The notes under the pieces were generated by a model that ran no database searches, had not been told where the DNA came from, and worked only from the letters and a program-made list of their open reading frames with translations. Below, piece by piece: positions 7,925 through 16,300 of a DNA stretch of 19,535 nucleotides. Origin of the DNA: an uncultured Bacteroidales bacterium (lineage in GTDB: Bacteria > Bacteroidota > Bacteroidia > Bacteroidales > Paludibacteraceae); contig CAKUYO010000037.1 in the NCBI GenBank assembly GCA_934716995.1, forward strand, positions 1-19,535, in the 5' to 3' direction. The translations under genes and the position numbers were made by a program. Position 1 is the stretch's first letter, and each line of letters opens with the position of its first letter.

Positions 7925-7955
7925 AAAAAGGGAGGAGTAGTCGGCTCCTCCCTTT
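7925..7955 (-). terminator. Intrinsic terminator between uxaB and uxaA
   Basis: An 11-bp perfect stem (AAAGGGAGGAG at 7927-7937 with CTCCTCCCTTT at 7945-7955) with a 7-base loop lies 23 bases after the uxaB stop. On the minus strand it ends in TTTTT. It may end uxaB transcription or act as a partial terminator that lowers uxaA relative to uxaB, since no strong promoter for uxaA is visible. Confidence 0.75.
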
Positions 7956-7977
7956 ATAGATACTCCTAATTATAGAA

Positions 7978-9462
7978 TCAGAGAATCGATTTGACGGTCT
8001 CGACCATGCCTTTCGACTGAATGTCGTTGAGGAAGCCCTCTACCATATCGGTCAAGCCGGGGATCTCGTTGAGGTTCTGCTTGCTCTCTTTCCAGATGAC
8101 GTCGGTTGCACCGAGTACGCCTTCTGCCACTTTGCGGGTGTCGCCCGTAGCCCAGAGTTGGGTGAGCAAGTCCATAATCTCCTGTGCGTCGTTGGGTTGG
8201 ATAGGTGCACCGTCAGCACGTGTACCGCCTTTGTAGTAGGTGATGATAGCCGCCAGACCGAGTACCAAGCCCTTCGGCAAATGCCCCTTGCGCTCGAGGT
8301 AGGTCTTCAAGCCGGGCAGGTCGCGGGTCTCGAATTTCGGGAACGAGTTGAGCATAATCGAGGTAACCTGATGATCCACATACGGGTTGTTGAAACGCTC
8401 CAATACATCGCTTGCGAACTGGCGCAGTTCGTCCATCGGCAGGTTGAGGGTCTCCATCAACTCCTCGAACTGCACCTTGTGGATGTATTTGCCGATAACA
8501 GGGTCGTTGCAAGCGTCGCGCACGATGTTGATACCGCTTAGGTAAGCCACCGGCGAGAGAACGGTGTGCGGACCATTGAGCAGCGTTACTTTGCGCTCGT
8601 GGTAGGGCTTCTCGCTCTCTGCAATCAGCACGTGCAGACCGGCTTTCTCTGCGGGGAACTCCTCACGCAACTCCTCGATAGACATATTCTCCGGTTTCTC
8701 GATGACCCAGAGGTGGAAAATCTCGGCTTGTACTACTAAGTTGTCCGCATAGCCCACTTTCTCCTGGATAGCCGCAATATCTTTGCGCGGGAAGCCCGGC
8801 ACGATACGATCCACGAGGGTGGCGCAGACATAGTTGTATTTTGTAAACCACTCCTTGAAGCCATCATAGTCAGCCCCGAGGTCTGCTTTCCAGAGTTCGA
8901 TATACTGGTAGATGCACTCTTTGAGGTGGTGTCCGTTGAGGAAAATCAACTCGCAAGGCATCAGGATAAGACCTTTCTTCGGGTCGCCGTTGAACGTCTT
9001 GTAGCGGCGGTAGAGGAGTTGCACCAATTTGCCGGGGTAACTGCTTGCGGGAGCATCGGTGAACTTGCAAGCGGGGTCGAAGGTGATACCTGCCTCGGTG
9101 GTATTGGAGATAACGAAACGGATCTCGGGTTGGTCTGCCAAAGCCATAAATGCCGCATTCTGCGAATAGGGATTCAGGGCGCGGGAGATAACATCAATAC
9201 GCTCCAGCGAATTGACTGCCTCGCCGTTCAGGCGACCTTGCAGATTGACGTGATACAAACAATCCTGACCGTTGAGCCAGTCCACCATACCGCGTTCGAT
9301 AGGCTGAACCACCACTACGGAACCGTTGAAATTGGTCTTGGCATCCATATTCCAGATGATCCAATCGACAAACGCGCGGAGGAAGTTTCCTTCGCCGAAC
9401 TGGATAATTCTTTCGGGTGCAACGCTCTTTGGAGCAGTCAGTTTGTTAAGTGCTTTTTTCAT
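7978..9462 (-). CDS. uxaB: Tagaturonate reductase / altronate oxidoreductase (UxaB)
   Basis: Reduces D-tagaturonate to D-altronate with NADH, the step before UxaA. 494 residues, close to the family norm (~480-490). It belongs to the polyol-specific long-chain dehydrogenase family: an N-terminal Rossmann domain begins with IIQFGEGNFLRAFVDW (19-34), where the FGxGxFxRAF pattern replaces the classical GxGxxG. The catalytic signature KVTLLNGPHT (291-300) supplies the family's Lys, Asn and His at K291, N296 and H299. A helical C-terminal domain runs to about residue 480. An insertion-free ELIFLNGHHLKECI (171-184) follows the usual order for altronate rather than mannonate enzymes; distinguishing it from UxuB rests on its neighbour uxaA. 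It is probably transcribed from the leader at 9463-9695. Confidence 0.93.
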   Translation of the reverse strand: MKKALNKLTAPKSVAPERIIQFGEGNFLRAFVDWIIWNMDAKTNFNGSVVVVQPIERGMVDWLNGQDCLYHVNLQGRLNGEAVNSLERIDVISRALNPYSQNAAFMALADQPEIRFVISNTTEAGITFDPACKFTDAPASSYPGKLVQLLYRRYKTFNGDPKKGLILMPCELIFLNGHHLKECIYQYIELWKADLGADYDGFKEWFTKYNYVCATLVDRIVPGFPRKDIAAIQEKVGYADNLVVQAEIFHLWVIEKPENMSIEELREEFPAEKAGLHVLIAESEKPYHERKVTLLNGPHTVLSPVAYLSGINIVRDACNDPVIGKYIHKVQFEELMETLNLPMDELRQFASDVLERFNNPYVDHQVTSIMLNSFPKFETRDLPGLKTYLERKGHLPKGLVLGLAAIITYYKGGTRADGAPIQPNDAQEIMDLLTQLWATGDTRKVAEGVLGATDVIWKESKQNLNEIPGLTDMVEGFLNDIQSKGMVETVKSIL

Positions 9463-9570
9463 AATGATTATGTGTTAGTAGTTTTTTATTTGCTTGATTT
9501 TGTTATAGGATGGTTATATGTTGGTTATAGGATAGACGGCTTATCCACCTGACATCCACCTAACTGTTCT

Positions 9571-9585
9571 ATGCACATTGTGCAT
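9571..9585. promoter_or_regulatory. Perfect 15-bp palindrome, candidate operator for uxaB
   Basis: ATGCACA-T-TGTGCAT is a perfect inverted repeat with a single central base. It sits about 20-35 bases downstream of the start site predicted from the -7 box at 9611-9618, a typical place for a repressor to block transcription. Its shape fits GntR- or LacI-type operators; no regulator gene is present in the window to pair with it. Confidence 0.5.
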
Positions 9586-9610
9586 ACATATATATGCAAA
9601 TATAACGCTG

Positions 9611-9618
9611 CAAAGTTA
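9611..9618 (-). promoter_or_regulatory. Probable -7 box of uxaB
   Basis: On the minus strand the octamer is TAACTTTG, matching TAnnTTTG, and it is followed by GC as in the other boxes here. No TTTG is found 19-21 bases upstream; the nearest is 26 away. The promoter is therefore weak or activator-dependent. An alternative box TATATTTG lies at 9604-9597. Confidence 0.45.
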
Positions 9619-9695
9619 CAGCGTTTCCTTTGCTTGTACAAGTACAAAATGCCACAATATGTGGAAAAATTGATATGTGGTTTTTCGGGGCGTTT

Positions 9696-12494
9696 CTAAA
9701 AAAATGTCAGATTGAGGCAGTTGCAAGAACCCGTGTCCTCTTCCGATGACGCGGCGGGAGCAATGGTTATCTGCGCATTGAGATTGTTGTAACCCGTGGT
9801 GGAATCCCATATGTCGGTGTTTGCCAACCGCACGGCGTAGGCGGAATTGGCGGCAATGCGGCTGTCGGCATCGGGCAGGTGGAGATACAGACTATAGGTG
9901 CCGGCCGCCATATCTGCGGGCAGTGTGAGCGTCTCAGTGATAGTGGTTGTGGCATCGGGTTGCCAACTGCGCGGGTCGGATTGCAGCGGTACGGAATAGG
10001 TGTTGTCGGCTGATTTCAGAACGATGTAGGCGTGTCGCTCGTTGTAGAGCGGGGCATATCCCGTATTGTTGATTTTGAACGAGATCTGCATCGTCTTGCC
10101 TGCGGTGGCTTGGGTAGGATAGGTGCCGTCGGTGAGTACAAAGCGGTATCCCATTTGGCGTGCCATAATATCGTAGTACGAACTGCCCGAACCGTCAGTC
10201 TCTTTTTTCCATTGGTTGGTGGCATATTCACTATATTCATAATTGAGGTACGAATAATGCAGCCGTTTCATTTCGTCTGCGGCTTTGGCTCCCGTGCCAT
10301 AGTTGGCGTAGTTGGAGGCATTGCCGGTTTCGATGTTCGTCTCGCCGCCATTGGGCACATAGAGGCACTCTTGCGCAATGTAGGCTTTGTCGGTTGTTAC
10401 ATTGGTGTAAGTACCCATATTGTCGGCTCCGTTGCAGAACGCATCGTTGTGGTGCCCGAGGCGGGAACGTGCATCTTGCTTCCATGCTGTTGCAGCGGTC
10501 AGCGCAACGGCATCGCTGACATAGTCGGTCTTGAACAGCGGGGTGCGCAGTTGTACGCATCGTGAGGCGGGTACGGCATCTAATAGCCAACCGATCAGGT
10601 TTTTCTTGGTGGCTTGGGGAATAGCCGAACCGATACCCTGACCGGAATAGTACCATTCACCCCATACTCCGAGGAACCCCGCTTGCACTACATATATAAC
10701 GTCCGCATTGGCTTGCAGTACGGGTTTGAGTTGCGACAGGTGCTGCTGCCAGATAGCAGGCGAGGCATCTTGGTTTTTGCTCTTGTCGTCGTATGCCTCG
10801 TTGGTGTAAGCAAAGCGGAGGATACACTTGAACCCGTTGGCGCGGAATTTTGCCATATCGGCGGTTATCTCGTCCAATACCGCCTGCGGGAGAGCCACGT
10901 TGCGGAAATTATTCAGATAGTACAGACGTAGTAACAAAGAGCGTCCTGCAGCCTTTCCGTCAGTGAAATAGTGGTTGCTGAGGTTGCTCTTCCCGTCTGC
11001 GGTTACCACCTGCTCGATTTGCTGGTAAAAGCCGCGCTCGGGGTTGGAAAAATTGGAGGTGTGGTCAGCCGTGTAGGTGCGTGCAATGGTGTTCTGCACG
11101 GGTTTGGCGACCGTCTGTGTCGCCATATATGCCCGCTCGTACTCTACCGCAGCAAGGATAAAAGCCCCTAATACTTTGCCTTCGGTGGGGGTGGCAATCT
11201 TGGTGTCTTTTTTTTCCGACAGATAATAATTGGCATCGCCTTTTCTGTCATTGCTCAACCCTGCGGACGCACAACTTTGGATGAGTGCATACGTATTGCT
11301 GCCTTGATTCTTTACAAGGAACTGCTTGACCAGTCCCCGGTAGCCTTTCCGGGCAACTTCGCTGTAATCGCTGTCAAACAAGCCGAGACGTTGCCCCTTG
11401 AGGAAACCCGCTACAAACAATGCCGAACCGGATGACTCTAAATAGTTGGCTCGGCTGCACCCCGCAGGCGTTACCCCATTGGCGTATTGCAGCAACTGAC
11501 ACCAACAACCTGTGGCAGCGTCTTGGCGTGCGACTAATCCCTGTGCTATTTGGTTAAGATAATCCCGCAACACGGCATACTGCGGGTGCGAAACAGGCAT
11601 CAGTTCAAGCACATCAATGAGAGCGAGGAAATACCATCCTTCGGCACGTGCCCAAAACTCAGCAGACACACCATAATGCGCGCCTTTCGTTTGGTCTGCC
11701 CAATAGGAATCATTGGCAGGCACGGCAGAGAAAGCATGGTAGAGCAATTGTTTGTCGGCGTCCCATAGTTTGCTCCATATCATCGTGAACTGGCGGGCGA
11801 TGATGTCCCAGCACTCGGTTTCGGTCTTGCCGGTAAAAGTCTTGTCGTCGTGCAGCAGTTGTGCCAACAGGGCAGGACCCATATACTGCCCGTCGCACCA
11901 CATCTCGTTCTGATAACTGTTCTTGTGCCACCAACCGCCTGTGTAGGTGTCGTTTCCGCAGAAGGCTTTGGAGATCTCGGATGAAATACGGTAGGTTTGG
12001 TCGTAGTTTTCCAAGCCTTTGAGGGCGCTTGTTTTCGCTGTTTGGCAGTTGGCATACGTAGTCGCATTGGCAAATTTCGCTCCGGGCTTGCTCAAGTCTG
12101 CCAACCCGAAATAGAGTTTGCAGGCGTTCAGGTCGTCCAAGGTGTTGCTCTTGCTGTGGTCTTTGGTTGCATATTGGTTGCCATACGCCGCCATACTGTA
12201 GTACCACGGTGCCACAAAAGCGGAGTCCTGATAATAGTCGATAGCCTCCAATACGGCTTTCGCTACCAATCCGGGTACATAGTTGAAACCGCATCCGGAT
12301 TCAGTTTTGCTAATCAATGTGCCGTTGGCATCATATTGCGCAAAACCGGCGGCTGTCCCGTTGGCGTTGAAATGGTACAGACAGGCGTCAATCACTTCGC
12401 GCGAGTAGCGCACGTCAGGGTCGAAATCCATTGCCTGTACCGAAAAGGATACAGCCCATGCGAGAATGGCAGCAAAAAGAAAAGTGTGTTTCAT
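9696..12494 (-). CDS. Secreted GH88/GH105 unsaturated uronyl hydrolase fused to DUF4874 and DUF4832
   Basis: 932 residues. Signal peptide 1-21 (hydrophobic core, cleavage after VQA). Residues ~25-455 form an alpha/alpha-barrel of the GH88/105 type, which removes the unsaturated uronic acid from pectin or rhamnogalacturonan lyase products by hydration. MWCDGQYMGPALLAQL places the conserved catalytic Asp at D201. SAEFWARAEGWYFLALIDVLELMP (277-300 in two halves), YLESSGSALFVAGFLKG (351-367) and VLGAFILAAVEYER (441-454) are family landmarks. From ~470, NFSNPERGFYQQ (481-492) and QAGFLGVWGEWYYS (604-617) mark DUF4874, a likely TIM-barrel with E613 as a candidate acid; DUF4832 with its C-terminal Ig-like part follows to ~915. 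I chose the ATG at 12494 because an upstream ATG at 12563 lies on the -33 element. No type IX tail is present, so it is probably periplasmic. Confidence 0.9.
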   Translation of the reverse strand: MKHTFLFAAILAWAVSFSVQAMDFDPDVRYSREVIDACLYHFNANGTAAGFAQYDANGTLISKTESGCGFNYVPGLVAKAVLEAIDYYQDSAFVAPWYYSMAAYGNQYATKDHSKSNTLDDLNACKLYFGLADLSKPGAKFANATTYANCQTAKTSALKGLENYDQTYRISSEISKAFCGNDTYTGGWWHKNSYQNEMWCDGQYMGPALLAQLLHDDKTFTGKTETECWDIIARQFTMIWSKLWDADKQLLYHAFSAVPANDSYWADQTKGAHYGVSAEFWARAEGWYFLALIDVLELMPVSHPQYAVLRDYLNQIAQGLVARQDAATGCWCQLLQYANGVTPAGCSRANYLESSGSALFVAGFLKGQRLGLFDSDYSEVARKGYRGLVKQFLVKNQGSNTYALIQSCASAGLSNDRKGDANYYLSEKKDTKIATPTEGKVLGAFILAAVEYERAYMATQTVAKPVQNTIARTYTADHTSNFSNPERGFYQQIEQVVTADGKSNLSNHYFTDGKAAGRSLLLRLYYLNNFRNVALPQAVLDEITADMAKFRANGFKCILRFAYTNEAYDDKSKNQDASPAIWQQHLSQLKPVLQANADVIYVVQAGFLGVWGEWYYSGQGIGSAIPQATKKNLIGWLLDAVPASRCVQLRTPLFKTDYVSDAVALTAATAWKQDARSRLGHHNDAFCNGADNMGTYTNVTTDKAYIAQECLYVPNGGETNIETGNASNYANYGTGAKAADEMKRLHYSYLNYEYSEYATNQWKKETDGSGSSYYDIMARQMGYRFVLTDGTYPTQATAGKTMQISFKINNTGYAPLYNERHAYIVLKSADNTYSVPLQSDPRSWQPDATTTITETLTLPADMAAGTYSLYLHLPDADSRIAANSAYAVRLANTDIWDSTTGYNNLNAQITIAPAASSEEDTGSCNCLNLTFF

Positions 12495-12532
12495 ACGGAG
12501 GGTGGTATGTAAAGGTGAATAATTAACGGATA

Positions 12533-12564
12533 CAAAGGTACTATTTCGAATACACATATGCAAA
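12533..12564 (-). promoter_or_regulatory. Promoter of the GH88/105 fusion gene
   Basis: TTTG (12564-12561) and TACCTTTG (12540-12533) on the minus strand are 20 bases apart, a full Bacteroidetes consensus. The start site would be near 12526, about 30 bases before the ATG. The -33 element lies inside the word ATATGCAAATAT (12556-12567), which also occurs in the uxaB leader. Confidence 0.8.
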
Positions 12565-12815
12565 TATCCGCCGAAATATCAACAATATATACCTAATTAT
12601 GCACTTATCTGTTGCGATGCGGAGGAGTATAACCTATACAGTTAGGTAACCTGTTTGTTTGTAATTTGTTGTATAAGAGACAGTTAACATATTGATGATG
12701 CAAAATTGTATGCGTAACTGCTTGAAATACAAGCAAAAACCGCTGAATCACATACGAATCACATACGAATGACATACGAATGACATAGACCTGATGGCAT
12801 AAGGGTATAGAATAG
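12565..12815. other. Intergenic region upstream of the fusion gene
   Basis: No gene is visible. It holds ACCTAATTATGCAC at 12591-12604 and the word ACAGTTAGGT at 12638-12647, whose complement ACCTAACTGT recurs in the uxaB leader. It also holds the 11-bp repeat array described separately. This placement upstream of the -33 element suits activator binding; the function is inferred. Confidence 0.5.
12746..12789. repeat. Four-copy 11-bp tandem repeat
   Basis: The units are AATCACATACG twice, AATGACATACG, and AATGACATAGA, head to tail with no spacer. The 11-bp period places each copy on the same face of the helix. It lies about 180-225 bp upstream of the fusion gene's -33 element and just past the terminator of the rightward neighbour operon, so it could be an upstream activator site. 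Confidence 0.85.
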
Positions 12816-12854
12816 AAAACGAGGCTGCCCGACTATGTTTGTCGGACAGCCTCG
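12816..12854 (-). terminator. Terminator of the T9SS-cargo operon
   Basis: A 14-bp stem with one mismatch (CGAGGCTGCCCGAC at 12820-12833, GTCGGACAGCCTCG at 12841-12854) closes a 7-base loop and is followed on the minus strand by TTTTC. It lies 57 bases after the stop of the 134-residue gene and should end the two-gene transcript. Confidence 0.82.
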
Positions 12855-12911
12855 CGGGGACTTGAAGAACCAACCTTTGTAGATTGTCTCTTAGGGTGCC
12901 GTGGGGATGCT

Positions 12912-13316
12912 TTATTGCTGCGGGCAGGGTGATTTCTTGCGGCAGAGGAACCTGTATATCGCATACCCGAACGCCATCAGCAGGAGCGGGAACAGCATAT
13001 CGCCGACGGGAGTGCCATTATATTTATCCTCTTCATCTTCCTCATCAGGGGGATTAGGGTTGACACTACTCTTGCGTGGGGAATAGGATAATATCGTAGC
13101 CATCTCTGCGGGTGTAGCAGCGATGCCATCGACTCCTAATGCCGTAGGTGCAGTGGCAATAGCGCGGAAACCCGTGCGTGCGGGAGCCTCTGCTTCCTGT
13201 TGCTCCTCCCAATAAGAGGTGGTGGAACGGAAAGGCATTGCACTCGGGAAGTCGACCGCCGACAGAGTAGCGCAGACATAAGTCAGCAAGCACAATATAA
13301 TTAATCTATATCTCAT
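12912..13316 (-). CDS. Small exported membrane protein with PVGD/hydrophobic/basic C-terminus
   Basis: 134 residues, function unknown. A signal peptide (MRYRLIILCLLTYVCATLSA) is followed by a low-complexity segment rich in Ala, Glu, Pro and Thr. Then come an acidic linker PNPPDEEDEEDKYNG (~87-101) and the C-terminus TPVGDMLFPLLLMAFGYAIYRFLCRKKSPCPQQ in three parts: the TPVGD motif, a hydrophobic helix, and the basic RKK. That order resembles C-terminal sorting or anchor signals such as LPXTG or PEP-CTERM in layout only. It is 39 bases downstream of the 1947-residue surface protein, on the same strand and ahead of a terminator, so the two are very probably co-transcribed. It may be an inner-membrane helper of the surface protein, but nothing in the sequence proves it. 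Confidence 0.8.
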   Translation of the reverse strand: MRYRLIILCLLTYVCATLSAVDFPSAMPFRSTTSYWEEQQEAEAPARTGFRAIATAPTALGVDGIAATPAEMATILSYSPRKSSVNPNPPDEEDEEDKYNGTPVGDMLFPLLLMAFGYAIYRFLCRKKSPCPQQ

Positions 13317-13355
13317 GGTCAGTATGTGTTAATGTGTTTTTCTTAGTATGTTTTC

Positions 13356-16300
13356 TTAGCGGGTTACTTTGTGTACGATTCGGGTATTTTCTCCATTGAT
13401 GTGTATCAGATAGACGCCCTGTGTGGAAGGAAGAGCAATGTCGGTCATCGCCTCTGTGGTGTGCGAGAGAGCGCACAAGCGTCCCGCTGCGTCATAGATA
13501 CCTATTTGCAAGTCCTCGTGTGCGGGGTTGCTGAGCCGCAGAATACCATCGGTGGTAGTCAGGTCGGCAATACCGGTGGGTGTCTGTACATCTATCGGCG
13601 TGGAGGAGATGTAGAAACGATTGATATCGTCATTCTCGCTTGTAGTGAAAGTGTAGGTATTCCAATCGGTAATGAGGGTGGAGCGTTTCTGTTGTATATC
13701 ATTAAGATACAACATTCGTCCTGTATAGGCAAAAGAGAAAGTGTATTGGTCTTCCATTCCCTTTTCAAACCCGAGTGTTGCCCCATCAATGTCTGCTACA
13801 GCGGATACAGCCATATTGCCAATCGGGCTGATAGCATAGAGCGACGCCGAGCGTCCGTCGTTGCTCATAAACTCAGCCTCCCACCCGTTGTCAAATTGGT
13901 CGGAGAAAGCATTATCCTCAAGCAAGTACAGATTGGTATGCGTACGGCTGTCTGCCACCATAATCTTCATCATAGACACTTGTCCGGACTCATTCGTAGT
14001 ACTACGTTTGGGAGCATATAGCGGTGTATTCAGGTTGGCGGTTGCACCGCTGCGTACCAAGCGATTGTAGTCCAAATAGAGCGATGTCTCGGAGGTGGTA
14101 AGCACATCGAATGCCTGCATGGCGGGTATCACTTTCGGTCCTGTGTAACCGCTTTGCTTTACCAAGTTGATGGGTATGGATAGCCATTGTCCTGCAGTAG
14201 TGGTGGTGTTGTCGCCTACAACCGATCCGCTTTCAGGATCGCGCCCAGTATTGTACATATAGATGGTAGCTGGTGCGGTACCGAAATCGGTGTCTTCCAT
14301 TTTGTCAATGCAGATGGGTGCGGTCCACGAGTTACCAATCATATTTGTACCTCGGTAATCATCAACTGCATTATTGATGGTAAGCGGAATCTCCCGGTTG
14401 GTAGCCGTGGCTAAGGAGCCTTGCAAAGTATAAGTAACGCGTTCGTTCTCGGTAACACCTGTAGAGAGACCATATCCGTAGAATTGCTCCAGCGAAGTGC
14501 CGTCGGCTTTGCGTGTCCAACCTTCTGATTCCGTCCAAAGCCATGTATATGCGCCTTGGAAACATTGCGGCACTTGCGCCTCTTGGATAGGTACACCTAT
14601 GTACTGCCAATATTTTTTGCGTTTACCATCCACCCATTCGAAATATGCTTTCGAGTATAGTTGTACAGTGGCGGATAGTTGCTCGTCTGCTTCCGTTGTA
14701 TGTATCAGCGCACCCGTGGCAGTCTCTGAAGCGAGAATGGTAATCATACCAGGGTCAGAAACCGGTTGTGCATTATATTTGTCATTGCTGCTTGATATAG
14801 AATATATCTTGCCATTGGCAACCAAAGCGCCTGTAGGTTGAATGGTCAGCGTCTTGCCTTGTATAATCTTGATAGTGGCTGCAGTGGCATCTTGTATATT
14901 GACAATGCAGTTTTCGGCTATTTGTACGTTTTGCTCTTTGAGAGGAACACGTCCGCTGCTCCAGTTGGCTGCGGTAGCCCATAGATGGTCGCCGCTGCCT
15001 GCTCGCTGCTCTGTGCCGCCGTTGTCGAAAGTAACGGAGCAGTCGCTCACTTTAACAGGGTCGGTTTGCAGCAGGTATTCCAAGCCTTTGATGATAGCCT
15101 GCTCGCCGATAGGCGTAATCAGCGAGGTAGCATCTGCATTGACCGACAATACGAGCATACGTGCATTGATGTTGGTCTGGCGTTCACAGCAGGTAACGAG
15201 TGAACCGTTTCCACCATCGGAGATAATGGCGATATTGACAAAGTTGGCGGCATCTACAGCACTGAAACCCTGCAAGGCTTTTCCATTATCATATCCTCCT
15301 TGGGAGGTAACACGTACCACAATATTGTCATTGCTATCATAGATGATCTTGTTGGCGTAGTCATCCTCGGTAGGAGCAGTACCTTGATATGCATCCAATC
15401 CCTCGAAAATACCATGTGCCAAGCACAAGACGGTCATATCCTTTTGTGTAGAAGACGGCTTTGCCGGATTCCCCGTGAAACCTTTGGTTTTCCATGTCGG
15501 GAACTCTTTTTTCGCCATGTGGGATTTGAGCGATAGGAGCGGGCGATAATCCACTAATTTTGCCAATGAGTCAATGACAGGGGCTATTTTGTCGCCCTCT
15601 CCCATTGTAGTACGTAAAAAGTCGGTAAGTACAATGATGTCGAATGGCTCATAGTTCAGCATATTGAAATCGGCATAGCCATTCACAGGCACCACCTCAA
15701 ATTTTTTCTTGATAGTTGTATAAAGCGGCAACTCTTTATGCGAGACACTATCATCCCATTTGTTCCAATCGCTTTTTGTTTGTTCACAGAGATCGGCTTC
15801 GTTGATCTTTAGAAAATCGCCATGTAGTTTATAGTTTTTCCTATTACGTGTGGGTCTATCTGCGCTGGAAATGATAAATGCCAATGCCGGACGATTGATT
15901 ATGCGGATAGCAATAGAGTCGGCATAAGCGGGACTCAACTCGTTGCAATTATCATAAGGTGTGAGTGTTACTATGACAGTATCGCCTGCTTGCCATCCGA
16001 GAGAGGCGGGAATGTCGTTAAGTGATGTGGTAACGGTATAGCGTCCGTTGGCATCGGGTACATCTGATGTCTGCAGGAATGTAAGGTCTGTGTCCGTTAT
16101 CTCGGTTCGGATGCCATTGCGTTTGCATACCGCTGACAACCGGCAGGCTTTGCTATCATTGCCTGCTGATTTGTAAGCAAAGAGATGGCGAGCGGTTTGC
16201 TCTGCGGGATATGTGTGCCCCGGGCGGTAGAACAGGAAAGGCGACAGGCGCACTACTTCCGGTGTTGCGCTTTCGTTGCTGGTGATGTGGGCGGTATTCT

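Larger units (their letters stand above)
9463..9695 (-). promoter_or_regulatory. uxaB leader with clustered repeat motifs
   Basis: There is no gene in this gap. From right to left it holds a -7-like box (9611-9618), a second possible box TATATTTG (9604-9597), the word ATATGCAAATAT (9592-9603) and a perfect palindrome (9571-9585). Beyond these lie two 11-bp tandem copies ATCCACCTGAC and ATCCACCTAAC (9543-9564) and a 9-bp direct repeat TTATAGGAT at 9503-9511 and 9525-9533, a spacing of 22 bp. The density of repeats suggests control of uxaB by a DNA-binding regulator; that is inference. Confidence 0.5.

Noticed and set aside
9654..9673. CCACAATATGTGG hairpin after the fusion gene as a terminator
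   Set aside because: Only a 5-bp stem with a 3-base loop; the T run is present but the stem is too short to support the call.
12494..12563. Upstream ATG at 12563 as the start of the fusion protein
   Set aside because: It lies on the -33 element, and the signal peptide begins at the ATG at 12494.
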